A DNA stretch of 64,000 bases from Azadirachta indica (taxonomy: Eukaryota > Streptophyta > Magnoliopsida > Sapindales > Meliaceae): assembly GCA_022749755.1 (NCBI GenBank), contig CM040444.1, positions 14,346,274-14,410,273 of the forward strand. The letters are read 5' to 3'. The notes beneath the pieces are model-generated. The model made no database searches. It had not been told where the DNA came from and worked only from the letters and a program-made list of their open reading frames with translations. A program made the translations under genes and the position numbers. Below are positions 1-12,794 of this stretch, one piece after another (within the stretch, counting starts at the first letter, position 1; every line of letters starts with the position of its first letter).

Positions 1-274
1 AACCAGTCTAACAAATTGTCTACACTAATTTTGCTTCAAGTGTGAGACTTTTGGGGTGTTAAAAATAAGATAGCAGCAAACTAAGAAAGTGAGATAATTA
101 ATTTATTATTTTTATGATAATATTAATCTCTGAGGTTGGTGAATTCTGAAAAAAAGATGAGGAAGAGATCACGAAATTGAAAATAATAAATAAAACTAAT
201 AATGATGAAATTCATGGTGGGCCGAGATCACAAATGTGTCATTGGTCGGAAAGTGATCCTTTACGAAAAAATTT

Positions 275-311
<37 letters not shown>

Positions 312-1350
312 GAAATTGGGTAAGAACTTTGAAATTTGAGGTGCATTTAAATATATAAAACAAATGAAATCAAATCATTCAAATCCATGAATGTTTTCTT
401 CATTTTCCTCTCGAATTCATACTCTCAGTTGAAATTCATAGATTATGCTAATACAACTTTATTGGCACATCAGTAAAAGATTCAATTAATTATTTACATA
501 TATGTATATAATTTAACAAAGATCGAGATTAAAGTAAATCAAGCAAATCGTCAAGATTTGATAATCATAGGGCTACTAAATACTTTGTTTTATATATAAT
601 ATAAAAAATTCTGTTTAAATCAAGGCTAGGCCACTGTAATATTTTTTTCATGCATGTAACTCTCTCTTTATAACTCCACTAAGAAGCACTCACTCTTAAA
701 TATATTGACTTGTAATTCTCGAGGGTAGGCTAAAGTAATTAGGATAGTGGAAGATATGATTAATTTACTAATTAATTGACCATTATTAATTATTTGATAT
801 ATATATATATATATATGTGGTGGGAAATATATATTATGATTTGCGGCTCGTGTAAAAACATAATGGAATTAATGGAATTCCTTTTTCATAAAGCTAGCTT
901 AATTATTAATTATCGAATGTTAATTAATTAGCTAGATAAGCTTAATTAGCTTTATGAATATGTTTAGCTAGGGCAAGGGCCGGGGAAATACAGATGTACA
1001 TGATAACCATGCATGTAAAAGATTTGCTGAATTATAAATCAAATGTAGTACTTTTCTAAATGATTAATCAGCCTAGAATTGAGTAACCTGTAGGAATCAT
1101 CATTTAGATTTTGTTACAATCAATCATGCAATCAAATCATGTATATAAATTATATATGTTCATGTTTTATTAACACGAAACAAAATTATTATCGGAGTCG
1201 TATCTATATTTGATTACGTTAACAAGTACTAATAGTATTAATTGGATACATGTAAAATTTTTTAAAAGAAAAAAATATTAAAAAATTAGTACACGATAAG
1301 TTATGATTATTATCATGTATGATTATTCTATATATAGCCGATATAATATA

Positions 1351-1400
<50 letters not shown>

Positions 1401-2040
1401 ACATGATTTAAATAATCTTCGCCTAAACCTGAGGTTCAAATAACGCTACCAAACATTTTTATTAATTTTTGACCAAGTTTTTTAATTATGTTAATTAATA
1501 AATAATTAATTAGACAATATTATCTTCTTATCGAGATAAGTGTAAAACGTCTCATATATGGACATTCAACTATATGAACTCCACAAGATAAATTAGATTA
1601 TTAGAAGAATAGTACAAGAAATAACGTCTAGGATTTTCATTTATAATATAAGTACGTAGAATTATTTGTACATATATTTATTTTTATACATATATATATT
1701 ATCCATTTTTAAGTATTACACGAATAAGTAATTTTTTGGCTTTAGTTAATCATGGTTACCAAATAATTTCTGACACATGTTTGTATTAATTCATATGAAA
1801 ATTTGTGTGTATATATATATATATGTGTGTGTGTGTTTGATGTGGACAAAGAAAATATAAAGGAAAAGAAACAATCCCTTTGGTTAATTAAAAGAAATTC
1901 TTAGCTCTATAGGATCAAATATTAGAGATAAATTAATGTATCAAACTGATGAAATTAAAACAGTTGAAAAAGATAAGTAATTAGTCCAAAAAAATATATA
2001 GGGAACATAATTAGATAACTAGGATTATTTTCCAAGATAT
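1..2040. other. AT-rich intergenic DNA, no gene seen
   Basis: No coding region is recognised. The stretch is dominated by A/T runs, with TA dinucleotide tracts near 281-307, 799-815 and 1355-1395. A short block near 207-260 containing 'attcatggtgggccgagatc' has diverged relatives near 3805 and 8040. This suggests that the tandem unit of the defensin array begins about 2 kb upstream of each gene. Confidence 0.6.
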
Positions 2041-2274
2041 TGGAAAGTTTGAGTCAACGATGTTGGGCACTGGGCTTTCATATCTGAAGTTATTGGCGAA
2101 TTGATGACTCACTTGTTAAATATTATTATATCCCATACATCCAGTCCCAGCGTTGAATTCATTTGCCATTAATTTTAGAATTCCAATGTCTCTAGCTTTA
2201 TTTAATTAACTAATGCTTGTCTGTTCTATTGTAGCACTGCCCTTAGCTAGATAGCTTATACGCTATCCAAGTAC

Positions 2275-2282
2275 TATAAATA
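2275..2282 (+). promoter_or_regulatory. TATA box of defensin copy 1
   Basis: TATAAATA lies 103 bases before the ATG of copy 1. It is followed by 'ggggttagcc' and 'cattttcatc'-like sequence that recurs in the same place in copies 2, 5 and 6. An AGTCAA (inverted W-box core) lies at about 2052-2057. Confidence 0.7.
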
Positions 2283-2384
2283 GGGGTTAGCCTTTGCACA
2301 ATTTTCATCTAAAAGCATTGCATTTACATCAAAATAATCCATATATAGCATTAGTTTCTTAGAAACACCTGATCGTCTGCAAAA

Positions 2385-2727
2385 ATGGCCAAGCCTGTTG
2401 CTGTCTTCGCTCTTCTCTTTGCCTTCTTCGTCCTCTTTGCTTCCTTTTGTGAGTGATACTACCATATTAATTAAGAGTATTTAATTACTTAATTTTACTA
2501 CTTATTAACTCGATGTCCTGTATTTATGTATGTGTGTTACAATTAATATAACAGAGATGCCAATGGCAGAAGCAAGACAGTGCGAGGAACGGGCTCAGAA
2601 ATGGACGGGGGTGTGCATCAAATCATCAAACTGCAGGAAAAGTTGCATCAAAAGAGAGGGTGCAGTAGACGGAGCTTGCCACTTCGACTTCCCTGGATTT
2701 GCATGCTTCTGCTACTACAAATGCTGA
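2385..2727 (+). CDS. Plant defensin, tandem copy 1 (possible nonsense at splice junction)
   Basis: Two exons, 2385-2448 and 2555-2727. Exon 1 encodes a hydrophobic signal peptide (MAKPVAVFALLF...). Exon 2 encodes a mature peptide of about 57 residues with eight cysteines in defensin spacing, a GxC...CFC gamma-core region and the C-terminus CFCYYKC. The family is secreted, forms a disulphide-stabilised alpha-beta fold and is usually antimicrobial. Oddity: exon 1 ends TTT-T where other copies end TTC-G or TTT-G. Joining this T to the AG that opens exon 2 gives TAG in place of the usual Glu codon, so the normally spliced mRNA would stop right after the signal peptide. The rest of the gene, including TATA box and 3' UTR, looks intact, so this is either a very recent loss or a base-call error. 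Confidence 0.7.
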
Positions 2728-2832
2728 TTAATTAATTGATTGCTGTTGGTTGCTAGCTAGCTACTCATGCTTGCATGCATGTCTACGTGCTAGCTTCTTC
2801 GTCTTTTGTGTTTGGAACATCATATAATAACA

Positions 2833-2872
2833 AGCTACGTACAGTTGTTGATACACAACAATGTACGTAGCT
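2833..2872 (+). other. 3'-UTR stem-loop of defensin copy 1
   Basis: AGCTACGTACA...TTGTTG pairs with CAACAA...TGTACGTAGCT around the 5-base loop ATACA. The stem is about 17 bp with one bulged G. The same position in the other copies also holds an inverted repeat, with some compensatory base changes. Confidence 0.6.
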
Positions 2873-2879
2873 GCTGCAA

Positions 2880-4856
2880 TTATATATGAAATAATAATAA
2901 TCGTTGTTCTTTGGGTCTATCGTTGTTTTTGTAATTGCTATATATTGCAATTCTATATATAATATTATATCAACTAATTAATGTGTACGTTTATTGCTTT
3001 ACTGTCAAAGAGTACTTTAGTTCATTTGATATTAAACTACGTACTTTTTAACAAATCAATTAACTAACAGTATCGATCTTGCATGCCCCAGGCCCCGACT
3101 AATAAATTATTAATTAAACTGAGTCCAGCGACTCAGACTTTTCTCAATTTTGCGACCTACATATCACAGTTAATTAATATTCCTCCTCTTCTCTCGTAAG
3201 GTGACATTTACCGAGTTAAAAAGTGTTTATCAACAACAATAATATATGATCATTTAAATCAAGATTTTATCTTAAACTTAGAGGCCAAAAGCTAAGGATA
3301 TTATATTTAATATTACTAGCTTCCACTTTAATTTTTTTGAAAACAAATGTTTAATAATAATACCAACTTTCAATAAAACTTACTTATTTTTCTTACTAAT
3401 ATTTGTTATATATCTTGTCATTTTATTTTATAACAACTTAGATTTCAAAAGTTACGTTATCTTGATTTTAAACATATTCTAATTAACAGACTAAAAGAAT
3501 GTAGAACAACAAGGCAAAACATCATATATTAAAAAATATTGGACCGTAAAATATTTGAAGTTTAAATTAATATTCAAATAGTTTGATGAAAAGAAAAAGG
3601 GGAAAAAGAATTTCGGTGGAAATGAGAAGAATTAATAATTAATTGATAATGCAGTAGTATACTTTTCTGATGGTATTCAATTGTTTTTGTATGTGATCGA
3701 ATTCAGTAAAAGGAAAAGAGATAAAGAAATTTAACTGAAGGTACGTGGGATGAGATAATAAAGATGTAATTGGTCGTAAAGAGACACTCTTCCAAGAATA
3801 GAATTCATGGTGGGAGGGATCCGACAAGATTATAGAGGTTTAATTGATCTTAAAGAGATCCTCCTCAAAGGAAGAAGGTCAAATATTTGACTAGTGAGGC
3901 ATTTCTTGCATTTAAATAATTAAATTATTAGCTGGATGTTATCATTCCAATTCATGAATCAATGCTTAATTTTCTGCAATTTCACCTCAAATTCAAATCC
4001 CTTTGATGATTTACATTCTGATCATCAATTTGAATCTTGAAAATTCATATAGAGATTATTATGCTAAGACAACTTTATTCACACAATCTGTTTCCACTAT
4101 CTCAGTAAAGCTGCTAGCATTCAACCGTTCGATACTCTCAAATTCTTGTTCACTAAAGAATATATTAAAAATATCAAATAGTATATAATTTATATCAAAA
4201 TCTTACATTTAAAAGCTCTACAAAAGAAAAAAAAATTATTAAAAATTAACGTGATAAGTTATATGCACGATGCGTTCACATGAACAGTCAAGTTAGAATA
4301 TATATGATATACAAATTAATTAATATAGTAAACGAATAATGCATATCCTACATGGGCAAATGGCATATGCCATATGATGTGATATGATATGATATATATA
4401 TATATTCATGCACCAAAGTCAAAGTCTTATCACTCATATTATTGTATATATAATTAAATAGAGGAAGCCATTAATAGATCAACCAAATATATGTACATAC
4501 ACCACATACAGTAGAATCCCACAAATCAGTTGCCTTGCCTTTAATTAGACAGATGGCTTGCATTAATATAATCCAACCCTTGTCTGTGGTTCAAATAATG
4601 CTGCCGACAATTCTTATCTTGAAGTAATAAATCGAACAATACCATCTTCTTAATTATCGAGAGATTTAAGTGTAAACTGTTTCAAGTTCATACCATAAAA
4701 ATAGGCACGGCGAAATTTTCTGTTGTTACGGGATTACGTCAGAATTCGTTTAAAATGGAATAAATTTAGATTGATGTGACCGGAAATGGAAAAGATTAAT
4801 TTCCCTAATAATAAGACGAGAAATAGTATAATACTTTTAAATGTACCTGTTCTATT

Positions 4857-4894
<38 letters not shown>

Positions 4895-5690
4895 ATAAAA
4901 TTTTACTTATTTTATCATGTAATCGAATTTATATTTTTTTAATATAATTATTACATATAAATAATATTATGATATATTAATATTATTTATAGTTATAGAA
5001 TTAATTAGTATAAATAAATAAAAAAAATAAAGAAGATAAATGGGGATAAAAAATTCATTTGTCATAAAGAAAATTTTTAATCTTGCACCATGAAATTTAT
5101 TAAAAAATGGAATGAAGAATGAAAATCAAAATAAAAAAGGGTGGCCAACTTGAAAGGCCTCCCCACCTGCTCCATTGCCAACCCTTACAAACAGTACCAC
5201 AAGATATATTTTATATATATATATATATATATGTTAGAACGATGGTACAAGAAAAACACACCAGGAGTTATAACTTCACGTTTTATATATATATATATAT
5301 ATAACTATTATGCATTAATATTAGAACAGCACTTACAAGTAATGGTTAAATAAATAACATTGTCTTTTATCTTTTTCAAAACACACAGTTTTATTTGGTG
5401 TTATTTGGTGTATACGTGGGCGGTGATTATTTTACGAATATATGAAAAGATTGAATCAACGAAGTTGGGCATTGATAGTCTTCCAATTTTAAGATAACCA
5501 GTAAGAGTGTTCATATCTGAAGTTAAATATTAAATTACTAATTGACTCACATACATATTAAATATTATGTCCCCTCGATCGCTCCCACCGTTTGGATTCG
5601 ATTTTCCGTTTGTTTTAGAATTATGCCAATGTACCTAATTTTCTAATTAGCTAATGCTTATCTCTTCTCTTCTCTTGCGGCACTGCCCTG
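2880..5690. other. Intergenic DNA between defensin copies 1 and 2
   Basis: AT-rich, with no coding region recognised. It carries diverged relatives of the upstream defensin flank near 3720-3900 and 5450-5640, and (TA)n tracts at 4861-4887, 5210-5231 and 5283-5302. Confidence 0.5.
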
Positions 5691-5745
5691 ATTGGCTAGC
5701 TCAAGAGAGTTACTATATAGAGACTAACAGCCAACTTCTAAGTAC

Positions 5746-5753
5746 TATAAATT
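5746..5753 (+). promoter_or_regulatory. TATA box of defensin copy 2
   Basis: TATAAATT, 67 bases before the ATG, in the same local context ('agtactataa' then 'gggggtta') as copy 1. Confidence 0.65.
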
Positions 5754-5812
5754 GGGGGTTACCCTTCGTACCATTTTCATCAAACCATAGCAATTAATTA
5801 AGCACTGCAAAA

Positions 5813-6501
5813 ATGGCCAAGTCTGTTGCTGTCTTAGCCCTTCTTTTTGCTTTCTTCATCCTCTTTGCTTCCTTCGGTCAGTGAATTATTGATCTTAATA
5901 CATATTTAGGGTATTATTTTATATTTTTCTACTTAATAGATAGAATATTTGGTGCACAATTGCCTTTACTTAACAGTTTATATTTATCAATCATCGACTC
6001 CCTTAATTATGCTTTTATTTCATATCATCTGCATATGTAAAATATGTTGGGATGGGAATGGATGTGCTTTTATTACTTATTCTTAAAGTATTTGACAAAT
6101 ACTAACTTTTACTTGAAAGCTGCTCTTTACCAGTACTAACTCTTCTTCCAATATATCCTGTGACGTATCCAATGGTTCTAAAATCTATTTCTAGTGCTCT
6201 TGCAGTGCCTCAAGAACATACTTTTAATACGTACATATATAAATGCATGTTTCAGATTATATATATTGATCTTTATGATGGCATAAAATCAGCGTTCTAA
6301 CAACATGTATATGTGCATGTTACAACAGAAATGCCAATTGCAGAAGCAAAACAGTGCGAGGAACGGGCCCAGAAATGGACAGGACCCTGTATCAAATCAG
6401 GAAACTGCAAGAACCATTGCATCAAAAGAGAGAATGCAGTAGATGGGGCTTGTCACTTTGACTTCCCTGGATTTGCATGCTTCTGTTACTACAAATGCTA
6501 A
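5813..6501 (+). CDS. Plant defensin, tandem copy 2 (intact)
   Basis: Exons 5813-5876 and 6329-6501 join in phase 1 (G|AA = Glu) to give a 78-residue precursor. Residues 1-21 are a short hydrophobic signal peptide of the 'MAKSVAV...ASF' type shared with copy 1. The mature part has eight cysteines and the shared ending CFCYYKC. The donor is GTCAGT, weaker than the GTGAGT of other copies, and the intron (452 nt) is longer than those of copies 1, 5, 6 and 7. Exon 2 differs from that of copy 5 at only four residues, and the two share the 3' flank. Likely a secreted antimicrobial peptide; its actual target cannot be read from sequence. Confidence 0.85.
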
Positions 6502-6604
6502 GTCATCGATCGTCACGGCGAATAATATGTAGCAGCTGCCTTCGCTATAGCTAGAGTTAGCTAGTAGCATGCTCTTGCATGCATGTTTGTTTGGAAGAAT
6601 AACA

Positions 6605-6628
6605 AGCTACAACAGTGTGTATGTAGCT
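6605..6628 (+). other. 3'-UTR hairpin of defensin copy 2 (short form)
   Basis: AGCTACA pairs with TGTAGCT, a 7-bp stem. The inner stem seen in copy 1 is reduced here. Confidence 0.45.
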
Positions 6629-7017
6629 GCTATTGGAATAATGATTATCGTTGTTCTTGGGTTGTTTGTTGTTGTGTTGCTATTGTAATTCTACTGTCAA
6701 AAATTAATGTTAAGTTCAATTTTTATTAGTAGTAGTAGTGACTCATCTGTTAAATATTACTACAAAGCCACAATTCGTGATATGGATCTCGATCGTGGCC
6801 TAATTAAAGCTAGCTAGATATCCAACGAATCAGACGAATAACAGAATTAAGTTCATATTCATGCATGCATGTTATGTACAATGTTCAAGAAAAATATTTC
6901 AGAAAATAATAATGATTTATACAAATTGTTATACTGTTAATTAGTTGATCTTTATGATGGGATAAAATCAGCGTTCTAACAACGTATATATATCATATAT
7001 TTGGTATGTTACAAGAG

Positions 7018-7188
7018 AAATGCCAACGGTGGAAGCAAAATATTGCGAGGAACGGGCTCAGAAATGGACAGGAGTATGTATCAAATCATCAAACTGTAAG
7101 AACAGTTGCATCAAAAGGTGCAGTTGATGGGGGGGCTTGCCACTTCGACTTCCCCGGTTTTGCATGCTTCTGCTACTACAAATGCTAA
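7018..7188 (+). pseudogene. Defensin pseudogene, copy 3 (exon 2 only)
   Basis: Carries the mature-peptide exon and the last ~70 bases of a copy-2-type intron. There is no signal-peptide exon or promoter. The acceptor reads CAAGAG rather than CAACAG. About 5 nt are missing after 'catcaaaag' (near 7116), and three extra G lie in the run after 'gttgat' (near 7130). The net shift makes the frame stop midway; the ending codes for CFCYYKC only in the other frame. It is a partial duplicate of copy 2, not an expressed gene. Confidence 0.85.
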
Positions 7189-7189
7189 C

Positions 7190-9225
7190 TGTGTGACTTT
7201 TATTTCAGTCATGCGTCTTTGTGCTCGGAAGAATGTTATATGAAATAACAAGCTACATGAAATAATAATCGTTGTTATTTCGGTCGATCGTTGTTTTTGT
7301 TGTTGCCATTGCATTGACTTATTCTGACTTTATCGAAGTAATGTACATATATTATCAAAGAATTTAATTATTTTCTGATCGTATTCTATCAATTGAATTT
7401 GTATGCGGCAGGATACAAGCAAGAGGCAGAGACTTACTCCCTATAGGTACTTGTGGTTTTAATGATCCTGATTCAGGGTACACGCTAAACACTCTTAGAC
7501 TGTCCGTCTTGAATTTGGTGTTTTGTTCGTTAGAAGGAATAGGTTTTTCCAGGGGTACTCAGAGAACGGAGAATATCAACTATTAGCAGCATAGGCCTGC
7601 CTCTATGGGCTGCTACAAACCTAATAATTCTTTAATGGACCCCCTCTTTAATTTGGGCCTCTTGGAAGGAATATACTGTTTGTTCTTATTATTTTAAAAT
7701 ATTTAAAATTTCAATTTAATTTACCTCAAAATTGAAGAAAGTTTAGTTCATATTTATTGACTATTTTAGAAGATAATTGGGAAAAAAAAAAAAAACAACA
7801 ACTATATCTTACATTAAAAATCATATGGACGGGTATAATAATGAATCATTCCGCTTATACAAAATTAGTAACATTTTTTTTTTGTTGAAAGTTACATTAG
7901 AGAAGATGACTATAAATATATATGTGATCATAGGCATCTTCCTTATATACGCGCGAGAGGAGAAAGACCTATTCCTATTCATATGACAAAATCACATTCT
8001 ATGCCATCTTCCTTATATACACTATTGATTTAAAAGAATTCATGATGAGACGAGATAAATTAAGATTGTGATTGGCCGTAGAGGGATCGTCTTGATTCCA
8101 AGGATATCCCCATCATCCGTGGTCGTGGGATGAGACAACCTTCCTCGTTTCACTCAAGAATTAAAAATATCAAATTACAATTTAATTTATAATTAATATA
8201 TAACTCTAATAATAAATAAGCATTGACTGATTTAATAAGTAAAATTTTAATTAATGTAGTATAAATTTTTAATTTTGTTTATGTTAAGTTACAATCTTCT
8301 TAAATCAACTACGATAACATATATACATAATTTTCACCAAAAATTAAAATTGCAGCAAATTAATAAAATAAATCATCAAAAATCTCATTACTGTTAGCAA
8401 ATATATATAATATTATTTTTGTTGAAAATTATTCCCTTAAGCTGTTATGTAAATATGAATTAAGTTCTTTTCTAATTGTAGTGTGAGCACAATATAATTA
8501 AAAGATTTTTTGATGAAATTATATATGTTCAAACTAACAGCCACTATATATATGGTTGCAAATATCGTGCTTTTGTTCATAGACATCTTAAAATGAGTAG
8601 CCAATCTGTTAGCAAATAAATATTTTTATATACCAACTCCAATATATATATATATATATATATATACATACATACATACAATCAAAATACATACCAAAGA
8701 AAAAAAAATATTAGCATATCAACTAAGTTATGATGAATACAATATTTTATGATGGGTTCACATATATATACACTCAAATTACATATAAATTATTAGATAT
8801 GAGATTATTTATACATATAGCACTAGACGAATAATATGCATATCCCCATCTGGCATGCATATGCACATACATCGCATTTTATGTTGCAGGCTTGAATCTC
8901 ACATAATTAAACCATAAATAATATTATACACATTTATGAAAAATCATTCACATTAAAGTCAAAGTCAAAGTCTTGTTACTCAGATTATTATTATATAATT
9001 AGACAGATGGCATTCAAATACAATGTGAGCCTTTTCTCTGCCCACAAATTTTATTTTCAATTTAATTGTCAATATTGTTATCTTTAATTAATATATTAAA
9101 CAATCAATTAATGCCATCTTCTTATTTATATATCGAGATTAAGAGTAAACTCTTTCATATATTTATATGTATATATATAAAATTAAAGTTGAACTATTCG
9201 TGATTACATAATAGAAAGTAATATA
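7190..9225. other. Intergenic DNA after copy 3
   Basis: No gene recognised. Positions 7410-7640 are less AT-rich than the surroundings and do not resemble other parts of the array, so this may be an inserted fragment of unknown origin. Positions 8030-8130 are a diverged copy of the upstream defensin flank. (TA)n and (CATA)n tracts occur near 8643-8680. Confidence 0.45.
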
Positions 9226-9226
9226 A

Positions 9227-9345
9227 GTAACAAGCTACATTTGTTGACCACAACAATATATGTAGCTGCTGAATTGTGAAAACAATAATCATTGTTCTTG
9301 GTTTGTTGTTCTTGTTGTATTGCTACTGCAATTCTTATATAATTT
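9227..9345 (+). pseudogene. Defensin relic: isolated 3' UTR
   Basis: About 110 bases match the 3' UTR of the other copies ('aacaagctac', 'gtagctgctg', 'cattgttcttgg', 'ttgttgtattgctactg'), and the hairpin at 9233-9267 is well kept. No exon is found upstream, so an entire coding region has been deleted, leaving an eighth footprint in the array. Confidence 0.7.
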
Positions 9346-10166
9346 TCTTTTACTCTAAAATTATTTCTATGCTCATAGTCCTCTCATATATAATATTGTG
9401 AGACGTAACCTTTTTTGTGAAAAAAAAAAAAAAGTAGTATCCTTTTTTTCTTATACATTTGAATTCTATTTTAAGTGAAGTAAATTTCATTTAAATTGAA
9501 GAAACCATTAATAAGACATAAACAACAAAATTTAATTAAATAAGGACGCAAATCCTTCTTAATTGAAAAAGAGAATTATTTTTTTTAACATCAATATAAG
9601 ATTAATTTCTTTTCATTCATTTGATATCTTATGTACATTATATACCTCTCTTTATGAACATATATTTTCTAATAAATATAATTTTGAACATCCTAAATAC
9701 ATTTAAGTTCTACTTAATACGATTTTCATGTATAATTTCACAAAATAATGAATTATCCAATTTCATGTTTGGGGAAAGTTTGTTAATCTATTAAGGAAAG
9801 CAAAATTCACTACTTGCATGGATCACCAGACATTATTGTAGTAATATTCTTTGGCTATATATATATATATATATATATATACAGATATTTTATTAGAGTT
9901 TTCAATAGTAAATTGTGAGCAAATTAAGTTTCGAGAAATGTATTTTGTATATGGTACAAGAATTAATATGACTGGATCATGTTCACGAAAGTTCCACCAG
10001 CATATATACTTGGATTAAATATTAACATTATTACATGTACAACGAATTTACAATATATAAAACATAACATACAGAAAATTTGATAGGATTGATTTATCGA
10101 GTCAATGAAGTTAGGTGAATGGAGATAATCTTTAAATTTCAAGATTTCAACGAAGACTTTTTCAGA

Positions 10167-10204
<38 letters not shown>

Positions 10205-10339
10205 ATTTGATGTACACTTGGCAGATTACTAATGGCCTCTTCATAAGTTAATTATTGCATGTCGATAATAACTTGTAGAACCATCTATTTTATCTATTTT
10301 CCCTACGACGAATTAATTTTTTTAACTCTTAATTATTCC

Positions 10340-10690
10340 AATGTCTCCTGCTAATTTATCGTTTCTTGTCTTACGGGGAATTGCCCAAAAGTCAAGAGGG
10401 TAGAGAATAAGAGACACCTTTTAAGATATCAAAACTACTCTTAATTGATATGCGTGTACGTTGGTTAATATCTAACGTTGCGTGTACTACACAAATGGCA
10501 ATAGCAGGCAAAACAGTGTGAGGAACAGGCTTAGAAATGGAGAGGATCCTGTATCAAATCAAATCAGGAAGATGTACTAGGAACCATTGCATCATAAAGG
10601 AAACTGCCGTAGACGGGGCTTTTCACTTTCATCCATATCGACTTCTCTGGGTTTATATATATGCTTCTGCTGCTAGTATACAATTGCTAA
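10340..10690 (+). pseudogene. Defensin pseudogene, copy 4
   Basis: A promoter relic at 10340-10425 matches the promoters of copies 5-7 (AGTCAA at 10390-10395 followed by 'gagggtagagaataagaga'). Signal-peptide exon and TATA box are missing. Decayed exon 2 runs from about 10492 to 10690: it has TAG at 10532-10534 where the family has Gln (AQKW), extra bases around 10560-10580, and an AT-rich insertion breaking the CFCYYKC region. A degenerate 3'-UTR hairpin follows near 10814-10846. Confidence 0.8.
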
Positions 10691-10859
10691 TTAAATCGTC
10701 ACCGAAAGCAGCTGCATTTGCTAGCTAGCTAATTGAATAGTTGCTCGTGCATGCATACGTAAGTTATTGTCTCAGTCTTATATACATCTTGTGTTTGGAA
10801 GAATATAGTAACAAGCTACATTTGTTGACCACAATAATACATTTAGCAGCGGAACAATG

Positions 10860-12181
10860 AAACAATAAATCGACGTCGTCGTTGTTGTATTCCTATCGTA
10901 ATTCTAATGTCAAGTAAATTGAAATTCTTTTGCTACCAAGAGTAATTCATCTCTGTTCATGCAAATATAATTGATGTATTGCAAGAATGAAACTAACCTA
11001 CAAGTACAACACTAGATAAAGCACAGATCTATCAAAACTATCTCTTCTTAACCGATTCACAACTGCCAAAAGGGTTTCAAGATATTTTTCTCATAAATTA
11101 ATTCACCTATCTTATATTATAGATCTCTGGCTAGCTATAGCTTTAACAAATTAATGTTGTCTTTCTCCATGTTCGTAGGGGGCCAGAGAACTCCTCGTGC
11201 TTTAATATTAATTTATAAGTAATTTTACTTCCCAAATTTTCATTTTTTTTTTTTAGTTTAATTGGCCCTCCTAATTTAAAGAGTTCTACATGATGGCCCT
11301 CCTAATATTTCAGTCCGGAGGCTCCATCCTTAATCATGCTGACATTTCAAGTTATATATGTGAATTAACTTATGTAATTAATTAAATAATATCTGAAGCA
11401 AAAATTGATTATTATCTGCATTTTGGTCATGCATTTTCATTCTTAATACTCCTAGGTCATACAGTGCCTGAATGAAACATCTAAAACAATAAAAATTTTG
11501 CTGTTGGATCGAGTCCCATGAATAAGATACTATATATATCAAGTGAAAGCGCGATTGAAGAAAAACAAATTAACCCATAAAATATATTTACAGCTTATAT
11601 GTATATCGAATTAAACAAGAATTTACAAGTTACTGAAAGATAGAATCGATTAATGGAAATTGGCCATTGCCTATAACACGAGGAGGTGGAGACTAATTAA
11701 TTATGTATTCATCTTTTTCAACTTGATTAGTTGATTTATTACGTGGGCACACGAAGAGAAATTCTAATATGGAGTTGCATAAAATTATTAAAGAATTACT
11801 TATATATTTAACAATCTAACATGTAATTTGAGGAAACCAAAAAAAAAGTCTAGCACCTAAATAATGATTAATAAACTCAATATTAAAGTAATTATTAACT
11901 AATAAAGATTTCAAATATGTAATTGATCTTCTCGTCGTGCTTATCTGATTAACATTTGTTATGCATTAAGCAATATTCATTAATTCTATTGACCAGACGT
12001 ATTATAGTAATTCTTTGGTTATATTTTATTAAAGTTCTAATTATTTAACTATGAACAAATCAGGTTTTGACACATATAATTTGTATGCTTCGCAAGGAAA
12101 CTATGCTATGATCATACATAATACATACATACATACATACATACATACATACATACATACATACATACATACATACATACA

Positions 12182-12213
<32 letters not shown>

Positions 12214-12480
12214 CACACACACACGGACATGTAGATCAAATTTGATAGGATTGTTTTACAAGTTATATATATGTATATATATGGAAGACCGAGTCATTGA
12301 ATTTGTGGGCATGGAATGGATAATCTTTAAATTTGAAGATTTCAAGCAGGACTGTTTCTTCAGGGTATTGAATTTTGCACTTGGCGCAAAATAAACTTAC
12401 GATATAACTTGTACAATTTTTTTAATCTATAATCCCAAAGTTGAATTCATTTTTTTTCCCTCTTATTCTTATGTCTCCAG
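10860..12480. other. Intergenic DNA between defensin copies 4 and 5
   Basis: No coding region recognised. It contains the CATA microsatellite listed separately. Positions 12285-12370 match the upstream flank of copies 4 and 7 ('ggataatctttaaa', 'gatttca'). Confidence 0.5.
12117..12210. repeat. (CATA)n microsatellite
   Basis: About 23 uninterrupted tetranucleotide units followed by a short (CA)n. It lies about 420 bases upstream of defensin copy 5 and should be highly length-variable. Confidence 0.95.
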
Positions 12481-12495
12481 TTAATTTAATGTTTC

Positions 12496-12565
12496 TTGAC
12501 TTCGAGGAATAGCCCCAAAGTCAAGAGGGTAGAGAATAAGATACGCCTTATATCAAGTATAAATA
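12496..12565 (+). promoter_or_regulatory. Promoter of defensin copy 5: paired W-box cores and TATA box
   Basis: TTGACT at 12496-12501 and its inverse AGTCAA at 12519-12524, then 'gagggtagagaataag', then TATAAATA at 12558-12565, 66 bases before the ATG. TTGAC(C/T) is the known WRKY factor target. The AGTCAA half with its downstream block is shared with copies 4 and 7, and with one change in copy 6. Confidence 0.6.
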
Positions 12566-12630
12566 GGGGTTGAGGCCTTGCACCATTTTCATCAAAAATC
12601 ATAGCAGCAAGCTGGATAGCAAGTCCAAAA

Positions 12631-12758
12631 ATGGCCAAGTCTGTTGCCACTAGCTTTACTACAACTTTTGCTCTTCTTTTCGCTTTCTTCGTCCTCTTTG
12701 CTGCCTTCGGTGAGTAACTAATTAACCTTAGCACTTAGCGCATATATATGTATATATA

Positions 12759-12794
<36 letters not shown>

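Noticed and set aside
12051..12245. Open frame of repeated HTYI units
   Set aside because: It is only the (CATA)n microsatellite translated.
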